64,000 nucleotides of DNA. Origin: Senegalia massiliensis. Its GTDB lineage: Bacteria > Bacillota > Clostridia > Tissierellales > SIT17. Below are positions 1 through 8,507 of the stretch, piece after piece (within the stretch, counting starts at the first letter, position 1; each line of letters opens with the position of its first letter). The DNA lies in the NCBI RefSeq assembly GCF_009911265.1, contig NZ_QXXA01000007.1:62001-126000 (forward strand). The letters are read 5' to 3'. Below the pieces are notes generated by a model. The model searched no databases. It had not been told where the DNA came from and was given only the letters and a program-made list of their open reading frames with translations. The position numbers were made by a program, and so were the translations under genes.

Positions 1-4
1 TATC

Positions 5-42
5 ACATGATTTTTTAATATACAAATATTAAAAAATCATGT
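5..42 (-). terminator. Perfect 17-bp hairpin after ispA
   Basis: Positions 5-21 and 26-42 are exact reverse complements around a 4-nt loop, and the structure abuts the ispA stop codon at 43. Each arm contains a run of six T or A. It is probably the intrinsic terminator of the xse-ispA transcript, and the symmetry would allow function in both directions. Confidence 0.7.
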
Positions 43-933
43 TTAATTCACTCTTTTAGTTAGATATTCTGCTAAATCTATGAAAAAAAACGACTCATCT
101 GATTCAAATTTTCTCATTATATTAACAGCTTTTTCTTTATACATATTTAAATCAGATTTGGCTCTTTCCATTCCATAAATAGAGACATAAGTACTTTTTT
201 TCTTATCTATATCACTTCCAATATCCTTTCCTAAAATGTTTTTATCTCCTACTATATCCAATATATCATCTTTTATTTGAAATGATATTCCAATATATTC
301 GCTGTATTTTTTTAAAGTATTTATTTCTTGAGTATTTGCCCCACCTATAATAGAACCTGCTATTATAGAAGCTTCTATTAATTTTGAAGTTTTATATTTA
401 TGGATAAAATTCAATGTTTTATCATCAATTTGTTTTTTTTCTGATATTATATCAACTACTTGTCCGCCTATCATACCTTTATATCCAGATGATTTAGCTA
501 TTATATTCATTGCATCAACATATTTTTTTGAATAGTCATTTGCTATTACTTCATCTATCATTAATTCATATGCATAATTTAAAAGGGAATCTCCTGCTAA
601 TATAGCAATTGATTCATCATATACTTTGTGATTAGTGAGTTGTCCTCGTCGATAATCATCATCATCCATAGCTGGTAAATCATCATGTATTAATGAATAG
701 GTATGTATCATCTCCATAGCAATTGAAAGTTTTATTGCTGATTTTATATTTCCACCAAATAACTCACAACTTTTAATTAAAAGTATAGGTCTCAACCTTT
801 TACCACCTGATAATAAGCTATATCTCATTGATTCAACAATTTCTTGTTGAGGTAAATCTAGTTCATTCAATACTTTTTTTAATTCATTTTCAACAATATT
901 TTTATACTTTTCTAATTCATTGTAAAAATCCAA
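43..933 (-). CDS. ispA: Farnesyl/geranylgeranyl diphosphate synthase (polyprenyl synthetase)
   Basis: Trans-isoprenyl diphosphate synthase of 296 residues, the usual IspA length. It condenses IPP with allylic diphosphates to make FPP/GGPP for undecaprenyl and quinone precursors in the cytosol. The first Asp-rich motif is DDLPAMDDDD near residue 84 and the second is DDILD near residue 220; GGKRLRP near residue 43 is the IPP-binding segment. The start is a TTG at 933 preceded by GGTGGGAG. It follows xseB by 11 bp in an xseA-xseB-ispA operon that is common in Firmicutes. Product chain length cannot be read directly, but FPP synthase is the usual activity at this locus. Confidence 0.93.
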   Translation of the reverse strand: MDFYNELEKYKNIVENELKKVLNELDLPQQEIVESMRYSLLSGGKRLRPILLIKSCELFGGNIKSAIKLSIAMEMIHTYSLIHDDLPAMDDDDYRRGQLTNHKVYDESIAILAGDSLLNYAYELMIDEVIANDYSKKYVDAMNIIAKSSGYKGMIGGQVVDIISEKKQIDDKTLNFIHKYKTSKLIEASIIAGSIIGGANTQEINTLKKYSEYIGISFQIKDDILDIVGDKNILGKDIGSDIDKKKSTYVSIYGMERAKSDLNMYKEKAVNIMRKFESDESFFFIDLAEYLTKRVN

Positions 934-944
934 ATTTCTCCCAC

Positions 945-1181
945 CTATTCTACGTTTTCAAAATCAGTTTCTTTTATATTTTTATCGCTGTCTTCTAATA
1001 TTAATCTTATCTTTCCTTCTGTTTCTTCAATTTTTTTATAACAATGTTTATATAAATCAATACCTTTTTTAAATTCATCTAAAGCACTATCAATTGTTAT
1101 ATCTCCATTTTCTAACTTTTCAATTATATTATCCAATTCATTTATAGCTTCTTCAAATTTTAATTCATTATAATTAACCAC
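945..1181 (-). CDS. xseB: Exodeoxyribonuclease VII small subunit
   Basis: Seventy-eight residues, typical of XseB. It carries the family pattern FEEAINELDNIIEKLENGD followed by a helix rich in Lys and Tyr. Several small subunits bind each XseA to form the nuclease that degrades single-stranded DNA from both ends. The GTG start at 1181 directly abuts the xseA stop (TAAGTG). Its Shine-Dalgarno GAAGGAGG lies inside the last codons of xseA, so the two genes are probably translationally coupled. Confidence 0.93.
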   Translation of the reverse strand: MVNYNELKFEEAINELDNIIEKLENGDITIDSALDEFKKGIDLYKHCYKKIEETEGKIRLILEDSDKNIKETDFENVE

Positions 1182-2396
1182 TTAAAATTCCTCCTTCAAT
1201 AGAGACTTTATTACTTTAGCTTTTATTTGACCATCTTTAAAATTAATTTTTATCATATCTCCACAATTAATATCTTTAACAGATTTCAATACATGTTTTT
1301 GATTATCTTCAACATAAGAAAAGCCTCTATCTAATACATTTAATGGATTAAGTGAATTTAATTTTTGTCTCATATTATCTAATTTCACTTTTTTATCCTT
1401 CAAAATACTATCTTTAGCAGCTACTAATCTTCTTAGTTCAAAGTCTAATGTTTGTTTATATTGATCAATATAATAAATTGGTTCAGTAAAAATTCTAGTT
1501 TTTTTATAATAACTTAATTCATTCTTTTTACTTTCTATAAATCTATTTATAGAAGTATTTAAATCTTTATTTAATTTTTCAAGTCTTTGTTCTATAAAAT
1601 TTATATCTTCCACTGCTAATTCACCTGCAGAAGAAGGAGTAGGTGCTCTTAAATCTGAAACAAAATCAGAAATAGTAAAATCAGTTTCATGACCTACTGC
1701 AGATATAATTGGAATTTTAGAATTATATATAGCCCTCGCAACATCTTCTTCATTAAATGACCATAATTCTTCTATGGATCCTCCACCTCTACCTATTATT
1801 ATAGTATCTATATCATTTCTAGAATTAAAATATTTAATACCTCTACATATTTCATCTCTAGAATAGATACCTTGAACATGAACAGAATATATTAAGATAT
1901 TTATATTAGGATTTCTCCTTTTAATAACAGTTATTATATCCTTTACTGCTGCACCAGTAGAAGAAGTTATAACCCCTATGGTTTTAGGCATTGTATTTAT
2001 TTCTTTTTTATAAATAGAATCAAATAACCCTTCATACTCTAGCTTCTTCTTTAATTTTTCATACTTTATATACAAATCTCCTATTCCATCACGCTTAATT
2101 TTTTTTACATATAATTGATAACAACCGTCTCTCTCATATATAGAAATATATCCTTCAGCTATTACTTTCATCCCATCTTCTAATTCAAACGGAAGTGATT
2201 TATTATCTCCGTTAAACATTACGCATTTAAGCCTACTCCTATTATCTTTTAATGTAAAATACATATGCCCACTATAATGATGTTTAAAATTTGAAACTTC
2301 CCCTTCAATCTTTATCTTATTTAATATAGGATCACTAGATATTATTTGTTTCATGTAAGAAGTAAGTTCTGAAACTTTTAATGGTTTTAATTCCAT
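1182..2396 (-). CDS. xseA: Exodeoxyribonuclease VII large subunit
   Basis: Catalytic subunit of ExoVII, 404 residues. An N-terminal OB fold (about residues 1-100, with KIEGEVSNFK and GHMYFTLKD) binds single-stranded DNA. The central nuclease domain contains TSSTGAAVKDI, GRGGGSIEELWSFN and AVGHETDFTISDFV, all XseA hallmarks. A coiled-coil region then carries the small subunits. The ATG is preceded by GGAGGTGAACAG, which itself encodes the end of the upstream gene, so the two reading frames overlap by 10 bp. Confidence 0.96.
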   Translation of the reverse strand: MELKPLKVSELTSYMKQIISSDPILNKIKIEGEVSNFKHHYSGHMYFTLKDNRSRLKCVMFNGDNKSLPFELEDGMKVIAEGYISIYERDGCYQLYVKKIKRDGIGDLYIKYEKLKKKLEYEGLFDSIYKKEINTMPKTIGVITSSTGAAVKDIITVIKRRNPNINILIYSVHVQGIYSRDEICRGIKYFNSRNDIDTIIIGRGGGSIEELWSFNEEDVARAIYNSKIPIISAVGHETDFTISDFVSDLRAPTPSSAGELAVEDINFIEQRLEKLNKDLNTSINRFIESKKNELSYYKKTRIFTEPIYYIDQYKQTLDFELRRLVAAKDSILKDKKVKLDNMRQKLNSLNPLNVLDRGFSYVEDNQKHVLKSVKDINCGDMIKINFKDGQIKAKVIKSLLKEEF

Positions 2397-3346
2397 CTGT
2401 TCACCTCCATAGCTTTTTTAGTGAGCAGTGCTATACCAACTCCATTATCAGTTGATAGATTTGTATTTGAAAAATAAATACTTGCATTAGAATTATTGTA
2501 AAGCTTTAAGTTCTCCCTTAAATAATTATTTGATGCTACTCCTCCTACAATAATTATTTTATTAATATCTTTATACTGTTTTAATATATTAATTAATACC
2601 CCTTCTAAGGATTTTTCAATACATCTTAATACAGACTTTGCAATATCTTCATTTTTATATCTTCTTTCTGATATAGATCTTAAAAAAAATGTCTCTGGAC
2701 CAGAAAAGTTTATCCAATTGTTTGAAAAACTAATTGGGATTTTAGGAATTAAATTTCCTTTTGCTGAAATTAAATCTAATGTTTCTCCACTGGGGAAATC
2801 TAATCCCATATCTACACCTACTCTATCAATTAATTTACCAGCACTTATATCTTTAGTCCCTCCAATTATACTAGTAATATATCTTTCTCTCTTCCTTTCT
2901 GTCAATAATATTTCAGTAGTTCCACCTGAAATATGCACTACAATAAATTTTTCATCTTCAATATATTTATTATATAACCCTGCCTCTATATGTCCTTCTT
3001 GATGACTAAAACAAAATGATTTCAATCCCAAAATACTTGAAATAAAACTACCATAACTCTTAGAAACATTAAATACTGGCATGTAAGATCCTTCTATATT
3101 TCTAGGCTTATCAGTATATCCCACTGATAAAATATCTTTTATGCTAATTTGATCTTTAACAACATCCATTAATACAGGAATATTATTGATATGTTGAAAT
3201 ACAGCTTCTTGTTGTCTTAGCCCTCTGGTATGTTTTTTTACTTTTAATACTTTTTTTAAATTCAAAATAATATTAAAATCTCTATCTACCACTCCTATAG
3301 AAGTAGTATATGCACTTGTATCAATTCCAAGATAATATTTATTCAT
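2387..3346 (-). CDS. TsaD/Kae1-family paralogue (O-sialoglycoprotein endopeptidase-like)
   Basis: ASKHA-fold protein of 319 residues related to TsaD, the tRNA t6A synthase subunit. Visible family signs are the N-terminal LGIDTSAYTTS, the metal-binding HxxxH (HQEGH near residue 115), HISGGTTEILL and IIVGGVASNNYLREN. It is shorter and more divergent than canonical TsaD (about 340 residues). Lying between xseA and nusB is typical of the second, TsaD-like gene of Clostridia, not of the true tsaD next to tsaB/tsaE. It overlaps nusB by 8 bp and xseA by 10 bp. The substrate is unknown, and calling it a peptidase would follow an obsolete annotation. Confidence 0.85.
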   Translation of the reverse strand: MNKYYLGIDTSAYTTSIGVVDRDFNIILNLKKVLKVKKHTRGLRQQEAVFQHINNIPVLMDVVKDQISIKDILSVGYTDKPRNIEGSYMPVFNVSKSYGSFISSILGLKSFCFSHQEGHIEAGLYNKYIEDEKFIVVHISGGTTEILLTERKRERYITSIIGGTKDISAGKLIDRVGVDMGLDFPSGETLDLISAKGNLIPKIPISFSNNWINFSGPETFFLRSISERRYKNEDIAKSVLRCIEKSLEGVLINILKQYKDINKIIIVGGVASNNYLRENLKLYNNSNASIYFSNTNLSTDNGVGIALLTKKAMEVNRWN

Positions 3347-3743
3347 TTTCTTTTCTCACAAAACTTCCAAGAACTCCATTTATAAATTTACTTGATTCAT
3401 CAGAACTATATTTTTTACTTATTTCTATAGATTCATTTATGGAAACTTCTGTAGGTATATCTTCTCTAAATATTATTTCAAAAATTGATATCCTAAGTAT
3501 AGATAAATCAATTTTTGATAATCGTTCCTTTTTCCAACCTTTAATATATTTTTCTATTTTTTCATCAATTAAACTCAAATTATCTTGTATATTTTCTATG
3601 GTATTTTCAATATATACTTTTTCATCTTCTGTGAAATTATTATTTTCAAAAAATATACTTACTATTTCGTCATCAAATGTTTTATTTAGTTCTAATTGGT
3701 ATAACAATTTCATTGTAGCTTCTCTAGCATTTCTTCTTCCCAT
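3339..3743 (-). CDS. nusB: Transcription antitermination factor NusB
   Basis: All-helical NusB protein of 134 residues: GRRNAREATMKLLYQLE at the N-terminus, then GWKKERLSKIDLSILRISIFEI and PTEVSINESIEISKKYSSDES with FINGVLG near the C-terminus. It binds boxA RNA with NusE (S10) in rRNA antitermination. An upstream GTG at 3752 extends the frame, but it sits directly on AGGAG; the ATG at 3743 with 8-nt spacing is the better start. Confidence 0.94.
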   Translation of the reverse strand: MGRRNAREATMKLLYQLELNKTFDDEIVSIFFENNNFTEDEKVYIENTIENIQDNLSLIDEKIEKYIKGWKKERLSKIDLSILRISIFEIIFREDIPTEVSINESIEISKKYSSDESSKFINGVLGSFVRKENE

Positions 3744-3816
3744 TGTTTTCACTCCTAAATTACTTTATAAATTTAATTTTATTTTTTTATAATAATATGT
3801 ATTAAAATAATAACCA

Positions 3817-3869
3817 ATATTAATAGAAATTAACCCTCTACTTTAGTGAGGGTTAATTTCTATTAATAT
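3817..3869 (-). terminator. Perfect 22-bp hairpin after the Asp23 gene
   Basis: Positions 3817-3838 and 3848-3869 are exact reverse complements with a 9-nt loop. The structure lies between the Asp23 gene, whose stop is at 3878, and nusB. It is probably the terminator of the Asp23/spoIIIA transcript. The U tract after the stem is weak. Confidence 0.65.
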
Positions 3870-3877
3870 ATTTTATT

Positions 3878-4267
3878 TTAAGACTCTTCCTCTTCTAATG
3901 ATTCTGATTGCTTAAGCTCAACACCTTGGACATGAATGTTTACTTCTAAAACCTTTAAACCTGTCATATTTACAATGGCATCTTTTACAGCCTCTTGAAT
4001 TTCCCATGCTACATCTGGAATCTTAGAACCATATTTAACAACTATATATAAATCAATAGATGCATCTTTATCAGTTACTTCAACTTTAACACCTTTAGAT
4101 AAGTTCTTTCTACCTAATATATCTGATATTCCTCCAGTGAATCCTCCGCTCATAGCATGAACACCTTCAATATCTATAGCTGCAAGTCCAGCAATTGTAG
4201 CTACTACTTCATCAGAAATTTTAACTTGACCATTTTCATACTCTTTTCCTTCATCTATATTAGTCAT
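3878..4267 (-). CDS. Asp23/Gls24 family envelope stress protein
   Basis: Protein of 129 residues with the Asp23 (DUF322) fold: VKISDEVVATIAGLAAIDIEGVHAMSGGF near the N-terminus and VKYGSKIPDVAWEIQEAVKDAIVNMTGLKVLEVNIHVQGV at the C-terminus, followed by an acidic tail. Family members associate with the cell envelope, and this copy matches the B. subtilis YqhY position between spoIIIA and nusB, where it has been linked to lipid metabolism. It is 66 bp downstream of spoIIIAH and upstream of a strong hairpin. Confidence 0.9.
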   Translation of the reverse strand: MTNIDEGKEYENGQVKISDEVVATIAGLAAIDIEGVHAMSGGFTGGISDILGRKNLSKGVKVEVTDKDASIDLYIVVKYGSKIPDVAWEIQEAVKDAIVNMTGLKVLEVNIHVQGVELKQSESLEEEES

Positions 4268-4333
4268 CTTTATACCTCCAAATTAACTTAATTATATCAC
4301 AATTATATCAAATTAAATAGTTGTTTACAAACA

Positions 4334-4984
4334 CTAACTATTTTTATTTATTATTTTAATATTATCAGCTTTAAATTCTGTTTCTGATGTTACGATCTCA
4401 AGTATTTGAGCAACTTCTTTTTTAGAAAATTCATTTTTTGATATTACTATCCTAACATCACTTTCACCTATAAATACTATAGACTCATCAAACCCCTTAG
4501 ATCCTAATAAACCTTCTATTAACAATTCCTTTTCAGAGTTTTTCCCAATTTCTATTATTTCTTTTTGAGCATCTTCTACAACTTCTTTACTACTTTTATC
4601 ATTTTTTACTATATCATTCAATCTATCAATTAATTCCGATCTCATTTTATCTCTAGATAATCTATATTCTGCAAAATAGTTGCTTTTTTCTATATTTTGT
4701 TCACTTGTTAAAGTTTCTCCTATTTCAGCATTTGTTTCTTTTGAAAGAGTATTAATTTCATTATCTTTGCTGTCTACTACTTCAATTGTTTCTGTGTTAT
4801 CATCTACAATTTCTACTAACTCACTTTCTTCTGTAGATACCTCTGTTAGCTCTTCTTCATACTTTTGATAATCATTAGATGATTCAGTTATTGAGTCTTT
4901 TGATAATTCATGATTTATAAAGCCTAGCATAACAAGTATTAATATCAATGAAGCTAAATAAATTGTCTTTTTTCTTATTATCAT
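4334..4984 (-). CDS. spoIIIAH: Stage III sporulation protein AH (SpoIIIAH-like)
   Basis: About 216 residues. One N-terminal membrane helix (about residues 8-26) precedes a Ser/Thr/Glu-rich linker and a C-terminal ring-building (YscJ/FliF-like) domain from about residue 110 (YFAEYRLSRDKMRSELIDRLNDIV). SpoIIIAH spans the outer forespore membrane from the mother cell and binds SpoIIQ to form the feeding-tube channel. A longer frame starts at 5011, but AAAGGAGG favours the ATG at 4984. The linker is acidic and low in complexity. Last gene of the spoIIIA operon. Confidence 0.9.
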   Translation of the reverse strand: MIIRKKTIYLASLILILVMLGFINHELSKDSITESSNDYQKYEEELTEVSTEESELVEIVDDNTETIEVVDSKDNEINTLSKETNAEIGETLTSEQNIEKSNYFAEYRLSRDKMRSELIDRLNDIVKNDKSSKEVVEDAQKEIIEIGKNSEKELLIEGLLGSKGFDESIVFIGESDVRIVISKNEFSKKEVAQILEIVTSETEFKADNIKIINKNS

Positions 4985-4997
4985 TATTAATCCTCCT

Positions 4998-5579
4998 TTA
5001 TTTTTTAACATAAACTTCTACCTTGTTACCACTAATACCTAATACAGTTTTTACTGCATTGTATATAGTTTCTTTTATTCTAATATCATTTGCACCTTCA
5101 GCTGCTATAATAACTCCTTTAATTTCAGGTTTAACTTCTTTTATAGTTATCATTTCTCCTCCATCCCCATTCATAACAATTTGTTCAGTACTTTCTTCTC
5201 TCATAACATCTCTAGTGCCACCCTCGGAGTCATTTTCTTTAGTTACTTCTTTATTTTTTGTACTATTAGTTGCAGGAATATTTTCCACAGTTTCCAACAA
5301 TGTAACCATTACTTCTACATCTCCAACCCCCTTCATCTCACTTAATATTTTCTTTAATTTTATTTCTATTTCATTTGAATAATCTTCCTCATATATTTCT
5401 TTATTTTTTTCTCCTGGCTTTATATTATTTATATCTTTTATTGATTCTTCGCTTTCAAAAAATATACTTATTCCTATAAGTAGCATTATACCAATTGAAA
5501 TAACAATAGCTAGATTAGTGTATCTTTTATTACTAGAAATTTTTTTAAATAGCATATTTATATGTTTTTCTAATTTCAT
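4998..5579 (-). CDS. spoIIIAG: Stage III sporulation protein AG
   Basis: Protein of 193 residues with one membrane helix (about 21-41) and a ring-building domain (LKKILSEMKGVGDVEVMVTLLE, then GVIIAAEGANDIRIKETIYNAV and VLGISGNKVEVYVK). SpoIIIAG forms the large ring of the mother cell-forespore channel. The insert with SEGGTRDVMREESTEQIV matches the beta-triangle region of the family. GGAGGAGAG precedes the ATG. It starts 9 bp after the spoIIIAF stop. Confidence 0.93.
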   Translation of the reverse strand: MKLEKHINMLFKKISSNKRYTNLAIVISIGIMLLIGISIFFESEESIKDINNIKPGEKNKEIYEEDYSNEIEIKLKKILSEMKGVGDVEVMVTLLETVENIPATNSTKNKEVTKENDSEGGTRDVMREESTEQIVMNGDGGEMITIKEVKPEIKGVIIAAEGANDIRIKETIYNAVKTVLGISGNKVEVYVKK

Positions 5580-5588
5580 ACTCTCCTC

Positions 5589-6173
5589 CTAATCAGTAGT
5601 TATATAAATTTTTTTATGGTCTATATTAAACTCCTTATTTAAATGTTCCTTCAAATCCTTATCATTTATTATTTGTTGATCTTTATTTTCCTTGTTTCCA
5701 ATTTCTACTTTCTTAATAACTATATTGTTTTGTTTTTTATCCTTTTTTTCAATTTTTTTATTTAAATTTATAGTTACTTTTCTAATTTCTCCTTTAAACT
5801 CACCCTTTTCTAATAACTCAATATTAATATAATCTACAGTATAGCTAAATTTAGATTCCAAAGAACTTTTAATAGCAGAAGACATATTGTTTATATATAA
5901 CTCTTCAATTTGATCTTCATTAGAACTATTTATTTTTTCTTTAGAATAATTAATATCATTAACATCTATACTAGAAAAAACACCTTTATCTATATTTATG
6001 TTATTAGTTAGTAAATTTATGAAAGGATTTATTAAAGCGATAATTATTAAAAACCCTCCTACCATCTTTATATATGATTTAAAACTGTTGTTAGGAATTA
6101 TCGCTTCTAATATTGTAATCAAAATAGAAATTATTACAATATTAATAATCCATCCTCTTAAAAATTCAATCAT
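5589..6173 (-). CDS. spoIIIAF: Stage III sporulation protein AF
   Basis: Protein of 194 residues with two N-terminal membrane helices (about 8-24 and 34-52, including YIKMVGGFLIIIALINP) and a soluble C-terminal ring-building domain. SpoIIIAF is a component of the SpoIIIA-SpoIIQ channel. The start is supported by TAGGTGAATAC. It follows spoIIIAE by 8 bp in the operon. Confidence 0.9.
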   Translation of the reverse strand: MIEFLRGWIINIVIISILITILEAIIPNNSFKSYIKMVGGFLIIIALINPFINLLTNNINIDKGVFSSIDVNDINYSKEKINSSNEDQIEELYINNMSSAIKSSLESKFSYTVDYINIELLEKGEFKGEIRKVTINLNKKIEKKDKKQNNIVIKKVEIGNKENKDQQIINDKDLKEHLNKEFNIDHKKIYITTD

Positions 6174-6181
6174 GTATTCAC

Positions 6182-7363
6182 CTACCTCATCATAAGAGTA
6201 ATATTTCCAGCTCCAATTATTATAGCTATTGAAATTACAAACATAACTGTCACTATTAATAATAACCCTAAAATAATAATAATTGATTTGCTTGTTTCAA
6301 TTAAACTATCTACAATTTTTTCATCTGATATAGGTTCAATTATAGCTGCAGTTAATCTATATATAAAAATTAAAGACAATAATTTAAATGCTGGAATTGC
6401 TATTATTAAAAATAAAACTATCACAGCTATAATCCCAATTGAATTTTTTAATAATAATGAACATCCTACTACAGTATCCATAGCATCAGATAAAAATCCT
6501 CCTACTACAGGAACTAAATTATCAATAGCAAATTTAGCTGTTCTAATAGTAAGACCATCTAATTGAGATGCACTAACTCCTTGAATAGTCATTATCCCCA
6601 TAAATATAGTTAAAGAACCTCCTATTATAATTACTGATATTTCTCTTAGTAAACTTGCTATTCTATTAATCTGAATTTTATCCGTTATCTTATTAACTAA
6701 ACTAAGTATAGTTGAGAAAAAGAGTAAAGGTATTATTACTTGTTTAATTAATGTGCTAAGGATTCCAAGGGATCCTAATATTAAAGGATGCAATAATGCT
6801 GAAGATGTTAATCCTCCTACAGCCATTAAAAGAGTTATTAATATGGGTAATAATATTTGCATAAACATAACCATATTGTTTATAGTATCTTTTCCAATAT
6901 TTAATGCTACTACAAAACTCTTTATTATTATAGATATTAATATAATGTATACTATGAAATTTGCTATTTTTGATATAGATTCATTATCAAAAGAATTTTG
7001 AAGATTTATAAGTATAGCTGAAATTATAGATAATAATAAAATTTGTAATAACAAATCTATATTTTTTATAAATTCATCTGATATAAGTTTTAAAAAGCCA
7101 TTTAAAATTTTATCCTCTTCAAATATTTTTTCACCTTTAACTATTTTTTTAATTAAATTCTTAAAATCCATATCACCAAAATAACCTTCAGTAGTATTAT
7201 TAACTTCTTTAATCATATTTGTAATTTCTTCTATATTTAAAGATTCTAATTGTTCTTCTACTATTTGATAAGGGATTTCTGTATTTCTTTTCTCTTCTTC
7301 TGCATTAACATTCGAACTTATAAACAGTAATATAATTATTATAATAATTATTATTTTTTTCAT
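6182..7363 (-). CDS. spoIIIAE: Stage III sporulation protein AE
   Basis: Polytopic membrane protein of 393 residues. A signal-like N-terminus (about 1-21) is followed by a soluble stretch, then about seven hydrophobic segments from residue 95 on. Family blocks include FDNLVPVVGGFLSDAMDTVVGCS-type sequence near residue 280. SpoIIIAE is thought to form the membrane part of the transporter with AB, AC and AD. AAAGGTGTG precedes the ATG. The length matches the family. Confidence 0.93.
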   Translation of the reverse strand: MKKIIIIIIIILLFISSNVNAEEEKRNTEIPYQIVEEQLESLNIEEITNMIKEVNNTTEGYFGDMDFKNLIKKIVKGEKIFEEDKILNGFLKLISDEFIKNIDLLLQILLLSIISAILINLQNSFDNESISKIANFIVYIILISIIIKSFVVALNIGKDTINNMVMFMQILLPILITLLMAVGGLTSSALLHPLILGSLGILSTLIKQVIIPLLFFSTILSLVNKITDKIQINRIASLLREISVIIIGGSLTIFMGIMTIQGVSASQLDGLTIRTAKFAIDNLVPVVGGFLSDAMDTVVGCSLLLKNSIGIIAVIVLFLIIAIPAFKLLSLIFIYRLTAAIIEPISDEKIVDSLIETSKSIIIILGLLLIVTVMFVISIAIIIGAGNITLMMR

Positions 7364-7374
7364 AATTCACACCT

Positions 7375-7761
7375 TTAAGGCATTATTTTTAAGATTAATT
7401 CCAATAATGAAAGTAAGATTGGAATAGAAACTACTAAAATCATTATCTTACCAGCAAGTTCAATTTTAGTAGCTATTGAACCTTCACCTGCATCCTTAGC
7501 TATCTGAGATCCAAATTCACAAATATAAGCAATACCTATGATTTTTAATATAGTTGTAAAATATATAAAATCTAAGTCTGCTCTAATAGATAGATCTTTT
7601 AAAACATCTATTACAAATACAATCTTATCTATAATAAATATAAATATTAATACACCAGTAGCTAAGCTTAACATTATTGCAATTTCGGGTCTATCTGCTC
7701 TTATCGTAACAATAAGGAGAGTTGCTACCAATGATATAGCTACAATTTGTAATATATTCAT
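7375..7761 (-). CDS. spoIIIAD: Stage III sporulation protein AD
   Basis: Small membrane protein of 128 residues with four predicted helices; IRADRPEIAIMLSLATGV is characteristic. The open frame extends to 7785 inside spoIIIAC. The ATG at 7761 has AGAGGA at the right distance and gives the usual family length, so it is preferred. It forms a pair with SpoIIIAC, whose IRAEREEMATMVTLVGIV segment is related, suggesting an ancient duplication. Confidence 0.92.
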   Translation of the reverse strand: MNILQIVAISLVATLLIVTIRADRPEIAIMLSLATGVLIFIFIIDKIVFVIDVLKDLSIRADLDFIYFTTILKIIGIAYICEFGSQIAKDAGEGSIATKIELAGKIMILVVSIPILLSLLELILKIMP

Positions 7762-7771
7762 AATTTTCCTC

Positions 7772-7969
7772 TTAATATAATCCAAATATAGATTTTACAC
7801 TATCAAAAAGATTGGTAACTAAATCTATCACTATACCAAGTACCATTACAATACCCACTAAAGTTACCATAGTTGCCATTTCTTCTCTTTCGGCTCTTAT
7901 TAAAACTTGATTAGTAATAGAAACTAATAAACCTATTCCAGCTATTTTAAAAATTATATCTACACTCAT
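7772..7969 (-). CDS. spoIIIAC: Stage III sporulation protein AC
   Basis: Sixty-five residues with two membrane helices, the standard SpoIIIAC size. IFKIAGIGLLVSITNQVLI and RAEREEMATMVTLVG are family blocks shared in part with SpoIIIAD. It acts in the membrane portion of the forespore-feeding complex. It lies 13 bp downstream of spoIIIAB. Confidence 0.94.
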   Translation of the reverse strand: MSVDIIFKIAGIGLLVSITNQVLIRAEREEMATMVTLVGIVMVLGIVIDLVTNLFDSVKSIFGLY

Positions 7970-7982
7970 CTTAAACTCCCCT

Positions 7983-8507
7983 TTAAATTAATATAAGTAT
8001 TATTAGAAGTGCAAAAATTATACCTAGCTTTTTATAAAGCTTTTCATTCTTATTTGCTTCTTCAATTGCTTGTTTCCTTTGAATTTTTAGTTGTTCTATT
8101 GTAGTGTCAAAGTATTTTTTCTGCTCTTCTCTATCAGTTACACCAATAACTTTAGCTAATGACAACAATATTTCCTTGTCTTGTTTTGTAAAATTATATT
8201 TTAGTCTTTCTACTTCTAACGTATTTTTAAATGCACTATACAAATTTGAATCCCTGTTATTATTTAAAGTTTCAATAGTTTTTAAGAAAATGATTGAAAC
8301 TTTACTTTTAGATCTCTCGTAGACATTTTTAAAAGCTAAATTTACTGGGTTAGATAAATGAATTATCTCAGTATCTAAAATTAAAATACAATTAATTAAT
8401 GAAGTAATATTTTCTACTCGATTAGAATATTTTCTGCTTAACATAATTCCAATAATTGTACTAGGAATAAATATCATTATAGATGCTAATATTTTTATCC
8501 AAAACAT
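7983..8507 (-). CDS. spoIIIAB: Stage III sporulation protein AB
   Basis: Protein of 174 residues with an N-terminal helix (about 5-21), a cytoplasmic helical middle and a C-terminal helix (about 157-173). It resembles the GspF/PilC fold, as known for SpoIIIAB. The N-terminus overlaps the spoIIIAA end by 13 bp, with AAAGGAG upstream. It is predicted to recruit the SpoIIIAA ATPase to the membrane. Confidence 0.92.
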   Translation of the reverse strand: MFWIKILASIMIFIPSTIIGIMLSRKYSNRVENITSLINCILILDTEIIHLSNPVNLAFKNVYERSKSKVSIIFLKTIETLNNNRDSNLYSAFKNTLEVERLKYNFTKQDKEILLSLAKVIGVTDREEQKKYFDTTIEQLKIQRKQAIEEANKNEKLYKKLGIIFALLIILILI

